Shown here: positions 25,409 to 34,523 of the stretch, piece after piece
Layout: each line of letters begins with the position of its first letter
Numbering within the stretch: the stretch's first letter is position 1
Source of the DNA: Mesorhizobium sp. AR02
Lineage (GTDB): Bacteria > Pseudomonadota > Alphaproteobacteria > Rhizobiales > Rhizobiaceae
Direction: 5' to 3'
Assembly: GCF_024746835.1 (NCBI RefSeq)
Contig: NZ_CP080531.1
Coordinates: 4,918,001 to 4,982,000 of the forward strand
Length of the DNA stretch: 64,000 nt
The notes under the pieces: model-generated
Database searches by the model: none
What the model saw: only the letters and a program-made list of their open reading frames with translations
Told to the model about the DNA's origin: nothing
Made by a program: the position numbers and the translations under genes

Positions 25409-25520
25409 TCGGCTGATTGCCTTTGGCGTAGGCCGGTCTCCTCACGAGAGCTTGCGGACATAGCGACGGCTCGATGCCGCTGCTGTTTTGCTGCCCATTG
25501 CACATTGGTGATTTCAAGCT

Positions 25521-26694
25521 ATGATGAAAATCGCCAATCGTTGGACAAGTATGAAAAAAAACTCCAAATCTGTCGTCATTGAAGCGGCAACAGCCAGGGA
25601 TGCGCCTGAAATCGCGCGCCTGCTGAGCTGGGCTTTCGGCTTCGGCAAGGCACGAGCGGACGAATACATCGCCCATGTCGGCCTTGGCGCGCTCAGGCTG
25701 CTGCGCGGCGAAAGCGGGCATCCGGAGGCATGCGCGGCACTGCTCGAGACGGCGCATGTCTTTCACGGCAGACCGGTGCGGGCGGCCAACATCGCGCATG
25801 TGGCGATTGCGCCGGAGCGTCGCGGCCAGGGGCTGGCGGTGCCTTTTGTCGACGCGTTATGCGCGGAGGCGCAGGCCAAGGGCGCGGCCATCGCCACGCT
25901 GTTTGCCTCGACACGGCCGGTCTACCGCAAGAGCGGCTTCGAGCTCGCCGGTCATGAGATCATCTATGAAGCCGAGACTGCCAGCCTGCCGGCGGCGAGC
26001 AGGCTCGCCTTCGAACGCGTCGAGCTGGACGATCCGCGCCTTGCCGGCGCCTATGCCGTCAAGGCGGGCCGCGAGGCCGGGCTGCTCAGCCGTGGGCCCG
26101 GCGCATTGGAACGAGCTGCGGCGAGAGCCGACCGATGCGCTCGCCGCCTATCTGGCCGAAGGCGACGGGGCCCATCTGATCCTCGATATGGGCGACGAGG
26201 CCCGTCTCGATGTCCGCGACTGGTACGCCGCTTCGCCTGACGCCGCGCAAGGGCTGCTGTCGTTCCTGGCCAGGTTCCGCTCGGTCTATCCGGCCGTGCG
26301 CTGGCATGGCGGCCCGCAGGACGATCTGGTGGCGGCGATGCCGGACAAGGGCTGGCGTCTGGCGCATCAGGAGGAATGGCTGTTGCGGGTGCTCGATCCT
26401 GCCGCGGCGCTGCGCCAGCGCGGCTACCACGCCGACGATATCAGGCTGGCACTGCGCATCGGTCCGGCGGAGACTGCGCTGGAGATCGAGATCAGGGGTG
26501 GCGCGGTCGAGGTCCGCGAGGCGACCGGCCCGACCGTGGCCGTGCAGGCGCCGGCCTTCGTGCAGATATTCACGGGCTTTCGCAGCGCCTCGAAACTGGC
26601 GCAGTATGGCCAGGTGATCGGCGATGCGGCTGCCATGCGTCTGTGTGACCAGCTGTTTGCCGGACCGCCGCCCTGGGTGGCAGAGCACTTTTAG
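25521..26694 (+). pseudogene. Eis-like GNAT acetyltransferase gene with one-base frameshift
   Basis: Two overlapping frames together make one protein of about 390 residues. The first frame (25521 to about 26098) gives a GNAT domain: VIEAATARDAPEIARLLSWA, VAIAPERRGQGLAVPFVDAL (acetyl-CoA loop) and FASTRPVYRKSGFELAGHE. It then loses sense. The second frame continues from PAHWNELRREPTDALAAYL to the end at 26694, with a second acyltransferase-like domain and an SCP2-like C-terminus. Removing one C from the GGGCCC run at 26094-26099 restores LLSRGPAHWNELRRE. Eis-type proteins have exactly this layout. The lesion is either a true pseudogene mutation or a sequencing error in a G/C run. Confidence 0.82.
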
Positions 26695-26708
26695 GAACAA
26701 GGACATTC

Positions 26709-27536
26709 ATGACACATGCGCTTATTGCCTCGCTGAGGGCGGCGGCTGGAGACATGACGCCGGCGCTGGCGCGCGTCGCCGAGACGGTGCTGGCGCAGCC
26801 CGACGCCACCTTGCGCCAGAGCATCACCGAGCTTGCCGAGGCCTCCGCCTCGTCCGAGGCCAGCGTCATGCGCTTCTGCCGCGACCAGGGCTTTACCGGC
26901 TTCCAGGATTTCAAGCTAGCGCTGGCCAAGGAACTGGCCACCGACGAGCGGGCGCGGGACATCGGCTTGCCGACCGACGACATCCAGCGGCTGGTGGAAA
27001 CCGCCATCATCTCGCTGCGTGAAACCGAGCAACTGATCGTCCGGGAAGATATCGCCACCGCCTCGCGGCAGCTGCTGGCGGCGACGGCCATCGACTGCTT
27101 CGGCATCGCCGCCTCTGCCATCACGGCGCAATACCTCGCCTACAAGATGACCCGCATCGGCAAGCTCAGCCGCGCGCTGGGTGACGCGCATCTGGCTGTC
27201 ATGGCGGCGGGAACCACGCAGAAGGGCGCCGTGCAGGTGGTGATTTCGAGTTCGGGCTCGACCATCGACGCGGTGCGCATCGCCGAGCTTGCCCGCTCGC
27301 AAGGCGCCTTCGTCATCGGCATTTCCAACCGCTCGAAAAGCCCGTTGGTCGCCGCCTGCGACCTCGCTTTGATTGCGTCCTGGCCGGAAACGCCGCTGAC
27401 CGGTGGCGCGTTCCCGTCGAAGATCAGCCAGCTTTTGATCGTCGACGCGTTGGCGGCCGAGATGATGCGGCAGGATCCGGCGCGGCTCACGCTGCTCGGC
27501 CGCACGGCGGAGGTCGTGAGTGACCGCAGCTTCTGA
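26709..27536 (+). CDS. RpiR-family regulator (HTH + SIS sugar-phosphate domain)
   Basis: A 275-residue regulator. The N-terminal RpiR HTH contains SITELAEASASSEASVMRFC and FTGFQDFKLALAKELA. The C-terminal SIS domain (residues about 125-255) binds a phosphosugar, with CFGIAASAITAQYLAYKMTR and VISSSGSTIDAVRIAELARS. It opens the ManNAc/sialic-acid-type operon, and its end overlaps the ROK kinase start by 17 bases. Amino-sugar phosphates such as ManNAc-6-P or GlcNAc-6-P are likely effectors, as for NanR-type RpiR proteins. Likely target: the repeats before nanE at 28397-28438. Confidence 0.9.
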   Translation: MTHALIASLRAAAGDMTPALARVAETVLAQPDATLRQSITELAEASASSEASVMRFCRDQGFTGFQDFKLALAKELATDERARDIGLPTDDIQRLVETAIISLRETEQLIVREDIATASRQLLAATAIDCFGIAASAITAQYLAYKMTRIGKLSRALGDAHLAVMAAGTTQKGAVQVVISSSGSTIDAVRIAELARSQGAFVIGISNRSKSPLVAACDLALIASWPETPLTGGAFPSKISQLLIVDALAAEMMRQDPARLTLLGRTAEVVSDRSF

Positions 27537-28416
27537 TCGCGCGGTCTTCGCCATCGACATTGGCGGGACCAAGATCGCCGCCGCCGAAGTGCGCGGCGGC
27601 CAATTGCACGACAGGCGCCAGACGGCGACGCCGAGAACGGGCACGGGCGACGATCTGGTCGCCGCGATCGCCGGGTTGGCGCCCAAGCATGCGCTCGACG
27701 CCGTCGCCGTCGCCACGACCGGCATCGTCCGCGACGGCGCGCTGACCGCGCTCAACCCGCAGACCTTACCGATCGAGAACGGCTATCCGCTGGCCCGGGC
27801 GCTCGAAACGGCGCTCGGCGTGCCGCCGCTGGTCGTCAACGATGCCCAAGCGGCGGCCTGGGCCGAATTCACCGTCGGCGCCGGCCGCGGCTATCGCAAC
27901 TTCGCCTTCTTCACGGTCTCCACCGGCATTGGCTGCGGCCTGGTCATCGACGGCCGCCTGCAGACCGGCGCCGCCGGGCTTGCTGGCCATGCCGGGCATA
28001 TGATGTCCGACCCCGGCGGCGTGATCTGCGGCTGCGGCCGGCGCGGCTGCCTGGAGACAATCGCCTCGGGCACAGCACTCGCCCGGCGCGGCAGTGAGCG
28101 GCTCGGCCGCCCGGTTGGCGCGCCGGACCTGTTCGCAGCCGCCAGGCAAGGCGATGGCATGGCCGCCGAGGTGATCGCCGCCGCCGTCGAGGCGCTGGTC
28201 AACGGCTTCGCCGACCTGACGGCTTCCGTCGACATCGATGGCTTCGCGGTCGGCGGCGGCGTCGGGCTGGCGGAGGGGTTCATCGCGGCCCTGCAGGCGC
28301 ATTCCCGGCAGCTTCCAGCCGTTTTCCAGCGCCCGATCCTTGCCGCGCGGGCCGGCGCCGATGCCGGTCTGTTGGGGGTCGCGTTGCTCTATGACGGAAA
28401 TTTTCATCTAAAATAG
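27520..28416 (+). CDS. nanK: ROK-family kinase, probable N-acetylmannosamine kinase
   Basis: A 298-residue ROK kinase starting at GTG 27520, inside the RpiR gene. It has the phosphate loop DIGGTKIAAAEV, catalytic Asp in NDAQAAAWAEF, the ROK His in GLAGHAGHMM, and the zinc cluster CGCGRRGCLE. Family function is phosphorylation of N-acetylmannosamine to ManNAc-6-P. Placement directly before a NanE-type epimerase supports that substrate. An N-acetylglucosamine kinase role is the main alternative. Confidence 0.83.
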   Translation: MTAASDRAVFAIDIGGTKIAAAEVRGGQLHDRRQTATPRTGTGDDLVAAIAGLAPKHALDAVAVATTGIVRDGALTALNPQTLPIENGYPLARALETALGVPPLVVNDAQAAAWAEFTVGAGRGYRNFAFFTVSTGIGCGLVIDGRLQTGAAGLAGHAGHMMSDPGGVICGCGRRGCLETIASGTALARRGSERLGRPVGAPDLFAAARQGDGMAAEVIAAAVEALVNGFADLTASVDIDGFAVGGGVGLAEGFIAALQAHSRQLPAVFQRPILAARAGADAGLLGVALLYDGNFHLK

Positions 28417-28449
28417 TTTCTTGACAAAAAGTTTCATCCACGCTTGATT
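28397..28449 (+). promoter_or_regulatory. Promoter and candidate RpiR operator before nanE
   Basis: The short nanK-nanE gap holds GAAATTTTC (28397-28405), two direct TTTCATC repeats exactly 30 bases apart (28402-28408 and 28432-28438), and between them a TTGACA -35 box (28421-28426). A weak -10 like TTGATT follows at 17 bases. Helically phased repeats bracketing a -35 box would suit RpiR/NanR repression. The first repeat overlaps the nanK stop. This suggests nanE and the transporter have their own regulated promoter. Confidence 0.45.
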
Positions 28450-28480
28450 GCAGGGGTAACGCTCGAAGGAGAAACCCCAG

Positions 28481-29188
28481 GTGCAAGGCGATGTGTTCGC
28501 TCAGCTCGATGGAACGCTGGTCGTCTCGTGCCAGGCTGAATCCCGCATGCCGCTCGACGCTCCCGAGCATATTGCCGCCATTGCCCGGTCCGTGGTCCTC
28601 GGTGGCGCGACCGGTGTGCGTATCGAGGGCGTCGCCAACATAGAAGCCGTCAGACGCAGGACCGGCGTTCCCATCATCGGCCTGATCAAGGCCCGCCGCG
28701 CCGACAGCGAAATCTACATCACACCGACGCTCGCCAACGTGGCGGCGGTCATCGAGGCCGGCGCCGACATCGTGGCGCTCGATGCCACCAACAGGCCACG
28801 CCCGACCGATCTCAAGACGATGTTCGGTGCGATCGCGCAGAGGGGGCGCCTGTCGATGGGCGACGTCAGCACGCTCGATGAAGGCAAGCGCGCCATCGAT
28901 GCCGGCGCTTCGCTCATCAGCACCACCATGGCCGGCTACACGGCCTATTCCAACCAGCAGCGCGGGCCGGATTTCCAGCTCATGGAACAGCTTGCCGGCG
29001 CCGGCCTGCCGTTTGTCGCCGAAGGCCGCATCTGGACGCCGCAGGAGGCTGTCCGCTGCTTCGAGCTCGGCGCCCGCTTCATCGTCGTCGGCGGCGCCAT
29101 CACGCGGCCCGACGCCATCACCCGTGGCTTCGTCGACCAGGTCGCGTCGTGGAGCGCCAATCCGCAATTGAAGAGGAACCAGTCATGA
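28481..29188 (+). CDS. nanE: Putative N-acetylmannosamine-6-phosphate 2-epimerase
   Basis: A 235-residue TIM-barrel epimerase converting ManNAc-6-P to GlcNAc-6-P. A GTG start follows GAAGGAGAAA. Motifs are LVVSCQAESRMPLDAPEHIA, GVRIEGVANIEAVRR, PIIGLIKARR (catalytic Lys region), DIVALDATNRPRP and FVAEGRIWTPQEA, all NanE-like. It overlaps the next gene by four bases (ATGA). With the ROK kinase it forms the standard Nan lower pathway. NanA (lyase), NagA and NagB are not in the window. Confidence 0.92.
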   Translation: MQGDVFAQLDGTLVVSCQAESRMPLDAPEHIAAIARSVVLGGATGVRIEGVANIEAVRRRTGVPIIGLIKARRADSEIYITPTLANVAAVIEAGADIVALDATNRPRPTDLKTMFGAIAQRGRLSMGDVSTLDEGKRAIDAGASLISTTMAGYTAYSNQQRGPDFQLMEQLAGAGLPFVAEGRIWTPQEAVRCFELGARFIVVGGAITRPDAITRGFVDQVASWSANPQLKRNQS

Positions 29189-30201
29189 TCAAGCGCCGCC
29201 GCGTCGCCGTTATCGGTGCAGGCTTCATGGGCTCCATGCACGCCGCGATCTTCGCCGACATGGTCGGCTGCGAACTGGCAGCGATCGTCGATCCCAATCT
29301 GGAACTGGCCGGCGCCGTCGCCGCCAAGGCGCCGGGTTGCAAGGTCTACGCCAGCCATGAGGCGTTGCTGGCCGGCGAGCACGATCTCGGCCTCGTCTCG
29401 ATCTGCACGCCCGACAATCTGCACCTGGCGCCGGCGGTTGCCGTGGCCAAAGCCGGCATCAACATCTTCATCGAAAAGCCGATCTCCTCCACGGTCGAGG
29501 ATGCGCGCGCCATCATCGCGGCCTGCGAGGCGGCCAAGGTCAAGCTCGGCATCGGCTATCTCCTGCGCTTCGATCCGCGCTACGCCGCGGCCAAGGAGCT
29601 GATGACTTCAGGCAAGATCGGCGACCCGATCCACATCTATGCCCGGCGCAACAGCGCCCGCACCGAAGGCCCCAAGCGCTATGGCGGCAGACTGCCGCTG
29701 GCACTGCATGTCACCGTGCACGACGTCGACATGGTGCTGTGGATGCTCGACGGGCAGCACCCGGTTTCCGTCTATGCCCAGCAGACCGACATTCTGCTCG
29801 GCGCGTCGGGCACGCAGGATAGCCTGGCGGCAATCGTGCGCTTCTCCGGCGGCACGGTGGTGAATTTCGAAAGCGCCTGGTCGCTGCCGGCCGGCGCCCG
29901 CCACATGATCGATGCCCGCATGGAGCTGATCGGCACCGAAGGTTCGTTCGAGGTGCAGTGCGGCGACAGCGGCCTTTACTACGCCAGCAATGAGACCTCG
30001 CGTGAGATCGACACCCAGCATTGGCCTGTCGTCAACGGCCGTCTCGACGGCGACCTGGCGCGTCAGCTCAGCGGCCTGCTGGCCTGGCTGGATGGCGCCG
30101 CCATGCCGATCGCCAGCGGTCGTGATGGCCTTCGTTCGCTCGAACTCACACTGGCGATGATGCGGTCGGCTGAGAGCGGCGAAATCGTGCGCCTCAGCTA
30201 G
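29185..30201 (+). CDS. Gfo/Idh/MocA-family oxidoreductase of the ManNAc/sialic locus
   Basis: A 338-residue NAD-dependent sugar oxidoreductase. The Rossmann start is RRRVAVIGAGFMGSMHAAIF, with FIEKPISSTVEDARAI carrying the EKP motif and LALHVTVHDVDMVLWMLDG carrying the catalytic-region His/Asp. The start at 29185 overlaps the nanE stop. A family relative, NanOx/YjhC, reversibly opens 2,7-anhydro-sialic acid to Neu5Ac. The position between nanE and a sugar importer makes a comparable role on a sialic-acid derivative possible, but only by context. Oxidation of another amino sugar cannot be excluded. Confidence 0.85.
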   Translation: MIKRRRVAVIGAGFMGSMHAAIFADMVGCELAAIVDPNLELAGAVAAKAPGCKVYASHEALLAGEHDLGLVSICTPDNLHLAPAVAVAKAGINIFIEKPISSTVEDARAIIAACEAAKVKLGIGYLLRFDPRYAAAKELMTSGKIGDPIHIYARRNSARTEGPKRYGGRLPLALHVTVHDVDMVLWMLDGQHPVSVYAQQTDILLGASGTQDSLAAIVRFSGGTVVNFESAWSLPAGARHMIDARMELIGTEGSFEVQCGDSGLYYASNETSREIDTQHWPVVNGRLDGDLARQLSGLLAWLDGAAMPIASGRDGLRSLELTLAMMRSAESGEIVRLS

Positions 30202-30270
30202 AGGTGGTGCTCAGACAAACAGAGAGAATTTGAAACGAGGCCAAAGCGGCCCAACAATGGGAGACGAAAA

Positions 30271-31563
30271 ATGCTTAACAGACGTACTATGTTGATGCTT
30301 GGCGTGGCTGCTGCCGCGCTTGCCACGGGCCTGCCGGCCCTTGCGCAGAATAAGCCGTTTGATGGGGTGCAATTGTCGGTGCTGCTCGAAGGCCACCCGA
30401 CCACCGACGCCATCCAGAGGCTGTTGCCGGAATTCAAGCAGGTGACCGGCATCGACGTGGCGCTCGAGATCGTGCCCGAGGCCGACATCACGGCCAAGGA
30501 ACTGCTGGAATTCTCCTCCAAATCCGGCCGCTACGACGTCGTCCAGAACAACATCATCTATTTGCCGGGCTTCGTGAAGTCAGGCTATGTCGTGCCGCTC
30601 GACGATTTCCTGGCCAAGCACAAGGAGAATTTCGACAAGGCCGATTTCGTGCCCGGCTATTTCAACACCAACGTTGTCGACGGCAAGGTCTACGGGCTGC
30701 CGGTCTATGGCGAGAGCACTTTCGTCATGTACCGCAAGGACCTGTTCGAACAGTACGGGCTTGCAGCGCCGAAGACGTTCGACGACATCGCGGCCGCGGC
30801 CAAGACGATTTCCGAAAAGACCAACAAGCAGGTCGCCGGCATCACCATGCGCGGCCAGCAAGGCATCCAGGGCGTCTATGTCTGGGCTGCCTATCTCTGG
30901 GGTTTCGGCGGCTCGTTCCTCGATGCCAACGGCAAGTCGGCGCTGGCGAAGCCGGAGGGCGTCGCCGCACTCGATGCCTTCACCAAGGTGCTGAAGGATT
31001 ACGGCCCCGTCGGCGTCGCCAATTTCGGCTGGGAAGAAAACCGGCTGCTGTTCCAGCAGGGCAAGGCGGCGATCACGCTCGATGCCACTGTCAACGGCGC
31101 CTACAATGAAGACCCCACCGTCTCCACGGTGGTTGGCAAGGTCGGCTATGTGCCGGTGCCGATGAAGTCCGCCTCACCCAAGGGCGGTTCGTCCTCGCTT
31201 GCCGTGCACTCGATGTATGTCTCGGCCGAATCGAAGAACCAGGAAGCGGCCGCATTGTTCGCCGCCTGGGCGACCGCCAAGGAGCAGCAGCTGAAGGCGA
31301 TCGAGACCGATCCCAACTCCGGCGTAACCTCGCTTTCGGTGCTTAACAGCGAGGCCTTCGGCAAGCGCTATGGCGCCTTCAAGGATGGCATGATCGCCGC
31401 CATCAACGCCGGCAATCCGCAATATCTGCCGACGGTCGAACAGGCCAACGAACTCATCAACAACACTGGCATCGCCGTCTCCAAGGCGCTTGCCGGCACG
31501 GCCAGCGCCGCTGACGCCTTGAAGGAGGCGGACGAGGCCAACAACGCCGCGCTCGCCCGGTAG
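30271..31563 (+). CDS. CUT1 ABC sugar-binding protein
   Basis: A 430-residue family 1 binding protein. The signal peptide MLNRRTMLMLGVAAAALATG ends at LPALAQ, then NKPFDGVQLSVLLEGHPTTD, with YGLPVYGESTFVMYRKDLFE and GQQGIQGVYVWAAYLWGFGG. It lies 69 bases after the oxidoreductase gene behind a GGGAGACG ribosome site and precedes two permeases. The ligand is expected to be a ManNAc/sialic-type or related amino sugar. Its TAG stop is supplied by the downstream TAGAGC repeat. Confidence 0.9.
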   Translation: MLNRRTMLMLGVAAAALATGLPALAQNKPFDGVQLSVLLEGHPTTDAIQRLLPEFKQVTGIDVALEIVPEADITAKELLEFSSKSGRYDVVQNNIIYLPGFVKSGYVVPLDDFLAKHKENFDKADFVPGYFNTNVVDGKVYGLPVYGESTFVMYRKDLFEQYGLAAPKTFDDIAAAAKTISEKTNKQVAGITMRGQQGIQGVYVWAAYLWGFGGSFLDANGKSALAKPEGVAALDAFTKVLKDYGPVGVANFGWEENRLLFQQGKAAITLDATVNGAYNEDPTVSTVVGKVGYVPVPMKSASPKGGSSSLAVHSMYVSAESKNQEAAALFAAWATAKEQQLKAIETDPNSGVTSLSVLNSEAFGKRYGAFKDGMIAAINAGNPQYLPTVEQANELINNTGIAVSKALAGTASAADALKEADEANNAALAR

Positions 31564-31678
31564 AGCATGATGCCGAAAAGTGTGAAGCGGTTTTCGGACG
31601 ACATCATGCTCTATCTCTTTGACTTAGAGACGGATTCAGATTTCAGGTCGATTCGACCTGAAATCATCCGGCTCTAGG
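31561..31678. repeat. TAGAGC-type intergenic repeat with two hairpins
   Basis: The first hairpin runs from TAGAGCATGATGCCGAAAA to GGTTTTCGG...CATCATGCTCT (31561-31612). The second is a perfect 13-base-arm stem GATTTCAGGTCGA / TCGACCTGAAATC (31639-31665) with a one-base loop. The element closes with GGCTCTAG. It shares the outer TAGAGC...GCTCTA form with the repeat at 21369 but has a different interior. It fills the gap between binding-protein and permease genes and may damp read-through. The preceding gene's stop is its first triplet. Confidence 0.8.
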
Positions 31679-31751
31679 CGGGCAGGCTTGCCCTGCCGCG
31701 TGCGCTCCCTGTGCGCGGCAGGGCGAAATCCTCAACTGATGGATTGAGACC

Positions 31752-32627
31752 GTGGCGACAACAGCGTCGGATCCGACGAAGCATTTCTTCCAGCCGATCA
31801 TCGTCTGCCTGACCGTGGCATCGGTCGCGCTGACGCTGTTCGTGATCTGGATTTCGCTGCACGATCTGTCGCTGATGCGCGCTGGGCGTGAGAAGTTTGT
31901 CGGCCTCGACAATTATTTCCGCTTCTTCGACGATCCGCGCGCCATGGCCGCACTTTGGCGCACGGTGCTGTTCACGACGCTGGCGACGGTGATCGAGATC
32001 GCGCTCGGGCTTGCCGTCGTGCTCTTCCTCGACCGCGACTTCGCCATGAAGCGGCTGGTGCGGACGCTGCTTTTGGTGCCCATCATCATGACGCCGGTCG
32101 TTGTCGGCCTGACCTGGCGCTTCCTGTTCGATCCCGCCACCGGCATGGCGAACTATCTGCTGTCGCTGGCTGGCCTGTCCCAGGTCGACTGGCTGGGCAG
32201 TCCTCAACTCGCATTGTTCTCGGTGCTGATCGCCGACATCTGGCAATGGACGCCCTTCGTCATCCTGCTGGTGATGGCGGCGTTGGAATCGGCACCGACC
32301 GATCCGCTCAATGCGGCCCGCGTCGACGGCGCGCGCGAATGGCAGGTGACCTGGTATGTGCTGCTGCCGATGCTGCGCCGGGCGCTGGCCATCGTCGCGC
32401 TGATCCGGGCGATCGACAGCATCAAGGCCTTCGACCTGTTCTACATCATGACACGCGGCGGGCCGGCGCTGTCGACCGAGACGCTGAACTATTATGGCTA
32501 CATCGTCGCCTTCACCAATTTCGACATTTCCTACGCGCTGGCCATCGCCGTCATCCTGACCATTTTCACCAATGTCGCGCTGCTGACTATGTACAGCGTT
32601 CTGTTTCCGAAAGCGGGAGAGCGCTGA
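31752..32627 (+). CDS. CUT1 ABC sugar transporter permease (MalF-like)
   Basis: A 291-residue inner-membrane permease with a GTG start. It has an N-terminal helix around FQPIIVCLTVASVALTLFVI, further segments at LATVIEIALGLAVVLFLDRD and LLLVPIIMTPVVVGLTWRFL, and the EAA loop DPLNAARVDGAREWQVTWYV. The stop overlaps the following permease start (TGATG), indicating coupled subunits. Together they form the channel for the sugar bound by the upstream receptor. Confidence 0.92.
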   Translation: MATTASDPTKHFFQPIIVCLTVASVALTLFVIWISLHDLSLMRAGREKFVGLDNYFRFFDDPRAMAALWRTVLFTTLATVIEIALGLAVVLFLDRDFAMKRLVRTLLLVPIIMTPVVVGLTWRFLFDPATGMANYLLSLAGLSQVDWLGSPQLALFSVLIADIWQWTPFVILLVMAALESAPTDPLNAARVDGAREWQVTWYVLLPMLRRALAIVALIRAIDSIKAFDLFYIMTRGGPALSTETLNYYGYIVAFTNFDISYALAIAVILTIFTNVALLTMYSVLFPKAGER

Positions 32628-33439
32628 TGGCCCGGCGCGCGGTTTTCTATGTCGGGCTGCTCATGCTTTTGCTGGCGGTGCTGTTCCCGCTCTACTGGGT
32701 GCTGGTGACCTCGTTCAAGACGACGCGCGATGCCTTTGCCATCCCGCCGGTCTGGCTGTTCAGCCCGACGCTCGACAATTACCGCACGGTGTTCGCCAAT
32801 CGCGGCTTCCTCAACGCCTTCGCCAATTCCTTCATCATCTCCATCCTGTCCAGCGCGCTGGCGGTGGCCATCGGCTCGGTCGCCGCCTACGGATTGGCGC
32901 AGCAGCCGGGCGACCTGCGCCGTTCCAAGGAAAAGTTCATCCTCAGCCTGCGCATTGCGCCGGCGCTGCTGTTCGTCATTCCGATGTACTATCTGGCGAC
33001 GCGGATCGGGGCGCTCAACCAGCATTGGCTGCTGATCGCCGCCTATGCCTTCGTCAACGTGCCGTTCGCCATCTCGCTGCTGATCACCTTCTTCGACGAC
33101 ATTCCGAAGGAATTGCGCGATGCCGCCCGCGTCGACGGCGCGCGCGAGTTCAGCGTGTTCTTGCATGTCTACCTGCCGGCGGCGCGCGGCGGCATGGTGG
33201 CGACGATGATCCTGTGCGTGCTGTTCACCTGGAACGAGTTCTTCGTCGCCCTGGTGCTGACCGGCCGCGACACGCAGACCTTGCCGGTCTCCATCACCTC
33301 GTTCCTGACCTTCCAGGGCATCCAGTGGGGCGCGCTGACGGCCGCCGCCACGCTCATCATGCTGCCGATGATCGTGCTTGGCGTTCTGGTGCAGGGGCAG
33401 ATCGTGCGCGGCATGACGCTGGGCAGCGTGAAGGGCTGA
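32627..33439 (+). CDS. CUT1 ABC sugar transporter permease (MalG-like)
   Basis: A 270-residue permease. ATG 32627 overlaps the previous stop. It has LLMLLLAVLFPLYWVLVTSF, then FKTTRDAFAIPPVWLFSPTL, the EAA loop ELRDAARVDGAREFSVFLHV, and the typical MalG end VLVQGQIVRGMTLGSVKG. Nine bases separate it from the ATPase gene. Apparently intact, although the downstream ATPase is interrupted. Confidence 0.92.
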   Translation: MARRAVFYVGLLMLLLAVLFPLYWVLVTSFKTTRDAFAIPPVWLFSPTLDNYRTVFANRGFLNAFANSFIISILSSALAVAIGSVAAYGLAQQPGDLRRSKEKFILSLRIAPALLFVIPMYYLATRIGALNQHWLLIAAYAFVNVPFAISLLITFFDDIPKELRDAARVDGAREFSVFLHVYLPAARGGMVATMILCVLFTWNEFFVALVLTGRDTQTLPVSITSFLTFQGIQWGALTAAATLIMLPMIVLGVLVQGQIVRGMTLGSVKG

Positions 33440-33448
33440 GGGGATACG

Positions 33449-34510
33449 ATGGCGAATTTGTCTATACGGTCGGTGTCGAAATCCTACGGTGCGGTCAACG
33501 TGCTGGACGATGTCTCGGTCGAGGTCGAGGAGGGGTCCTTCGTCGTGCTGCTCGGGCCGTCGGGCTGCGGGAAGTCGACGCTGCTGCACGCGATTGCCGG
33601 ACTGAACCCGATCGATTCCGGCACCATCGTCATCGGCGACCGCAACGTCACCAATTTGCCGGCGCGGGAGCGCGACGTGGCGATGGTCTTCCAGTCCTAA
33701 ACGCTCTATCCGACCATGTCGGTGGCCGAGAACATCGCCTTTCCCCTGAAGATGCGCGGGCTCGACCGCAAGACGTCACAGGAAAAGGTCGATGCGGTGG
33801 CCAGGCTGCTGCAGATCGAGCCCTTGCTGGGTCGCAAGCCACGTGAATTGTCCGGCGGTCAGCGGCAGCGCGTCGCCATCGGCCGGGCGCTGGTGCGCGA
33901 CCCCAGGCTGTTCCTGTTCGACGAGCCGCTGTCCAATCTCGACGCGGCGCTGCGCACCGAGTTGCGCGCCGAGATCAAGCGCCTGCACCAGTCGATCCGC
34001 CGCACCATGGTCTATGTGACGCACGACCAGACCGAGGCGCTGACGCTCGCCGACAAGATCGTCGTGCTGAAGGCCGGCAAGATCGAGCAGACCGGCACGC
34101 CGCTGTCGCTCTACGACGATCCCGACAACGCCTTCGTCGCCGGCTTCATCGGTTCGCCGCGCATGAATTTTCTCAAGGCACGGGTGGCCGAGGATGGGAA
34201 AGCCGTGCTCGTCGGCGACGCCAGGGTCGATGTCTCGCACCTTGCCGCGAAGCTAGGCAACGGCCAGGAGATTATGCTGGGCATCAGGCCGGAGCATCTC
34301 GACGAAAAGCAGGGCGTCGAGCTCATGCTTGCCGTCGATGTCACCGAGCGCCTGGGATCGACCTCCTATGTGCACGGCGTGCTGCCGAGCGGCGAAACGG
34401 TGGTGGCCGAACGGCGCGAGGACCAGCCGCGTTTCGGCGAGACGATCACGCTGCGCTTTCTGCCCCACCGCACGCGCATCTTCGACGCGCAAGGGCTGCG
34501 TGTTCGCTGA
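33449..34510 (+). pseudogene. UgpC/MalK-type ABC ATPase gene with in-frame TAA at the Q-loop
   Basis: The frame reads as a normal 353-codon CUT1 ATPase except for one stop. The first part (33449-33700) has Walker [20 protein letters not shown] and ends MVFQS-stop at TAA 33698-33700. The same frame resumes with TLYPTMSVAENIAFPL, signature ELSGGQRQRVAIGRAL, Walker B LFLFDEPLSNLD, H-loop YVTHDQTE and a TOBE domain. The family text here is FQSYALYP, so TAC GCG appears as TAA ACG, two changes in adjacent codons. An internal ATG at 33716 could give only a Walker-A-less fragment. The importer is probably dead or uses another ATPase, unless this is a sequence error. Confidence 0.88.
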
Positions 34511-34523
34511 TCCTGGCGCCGCC

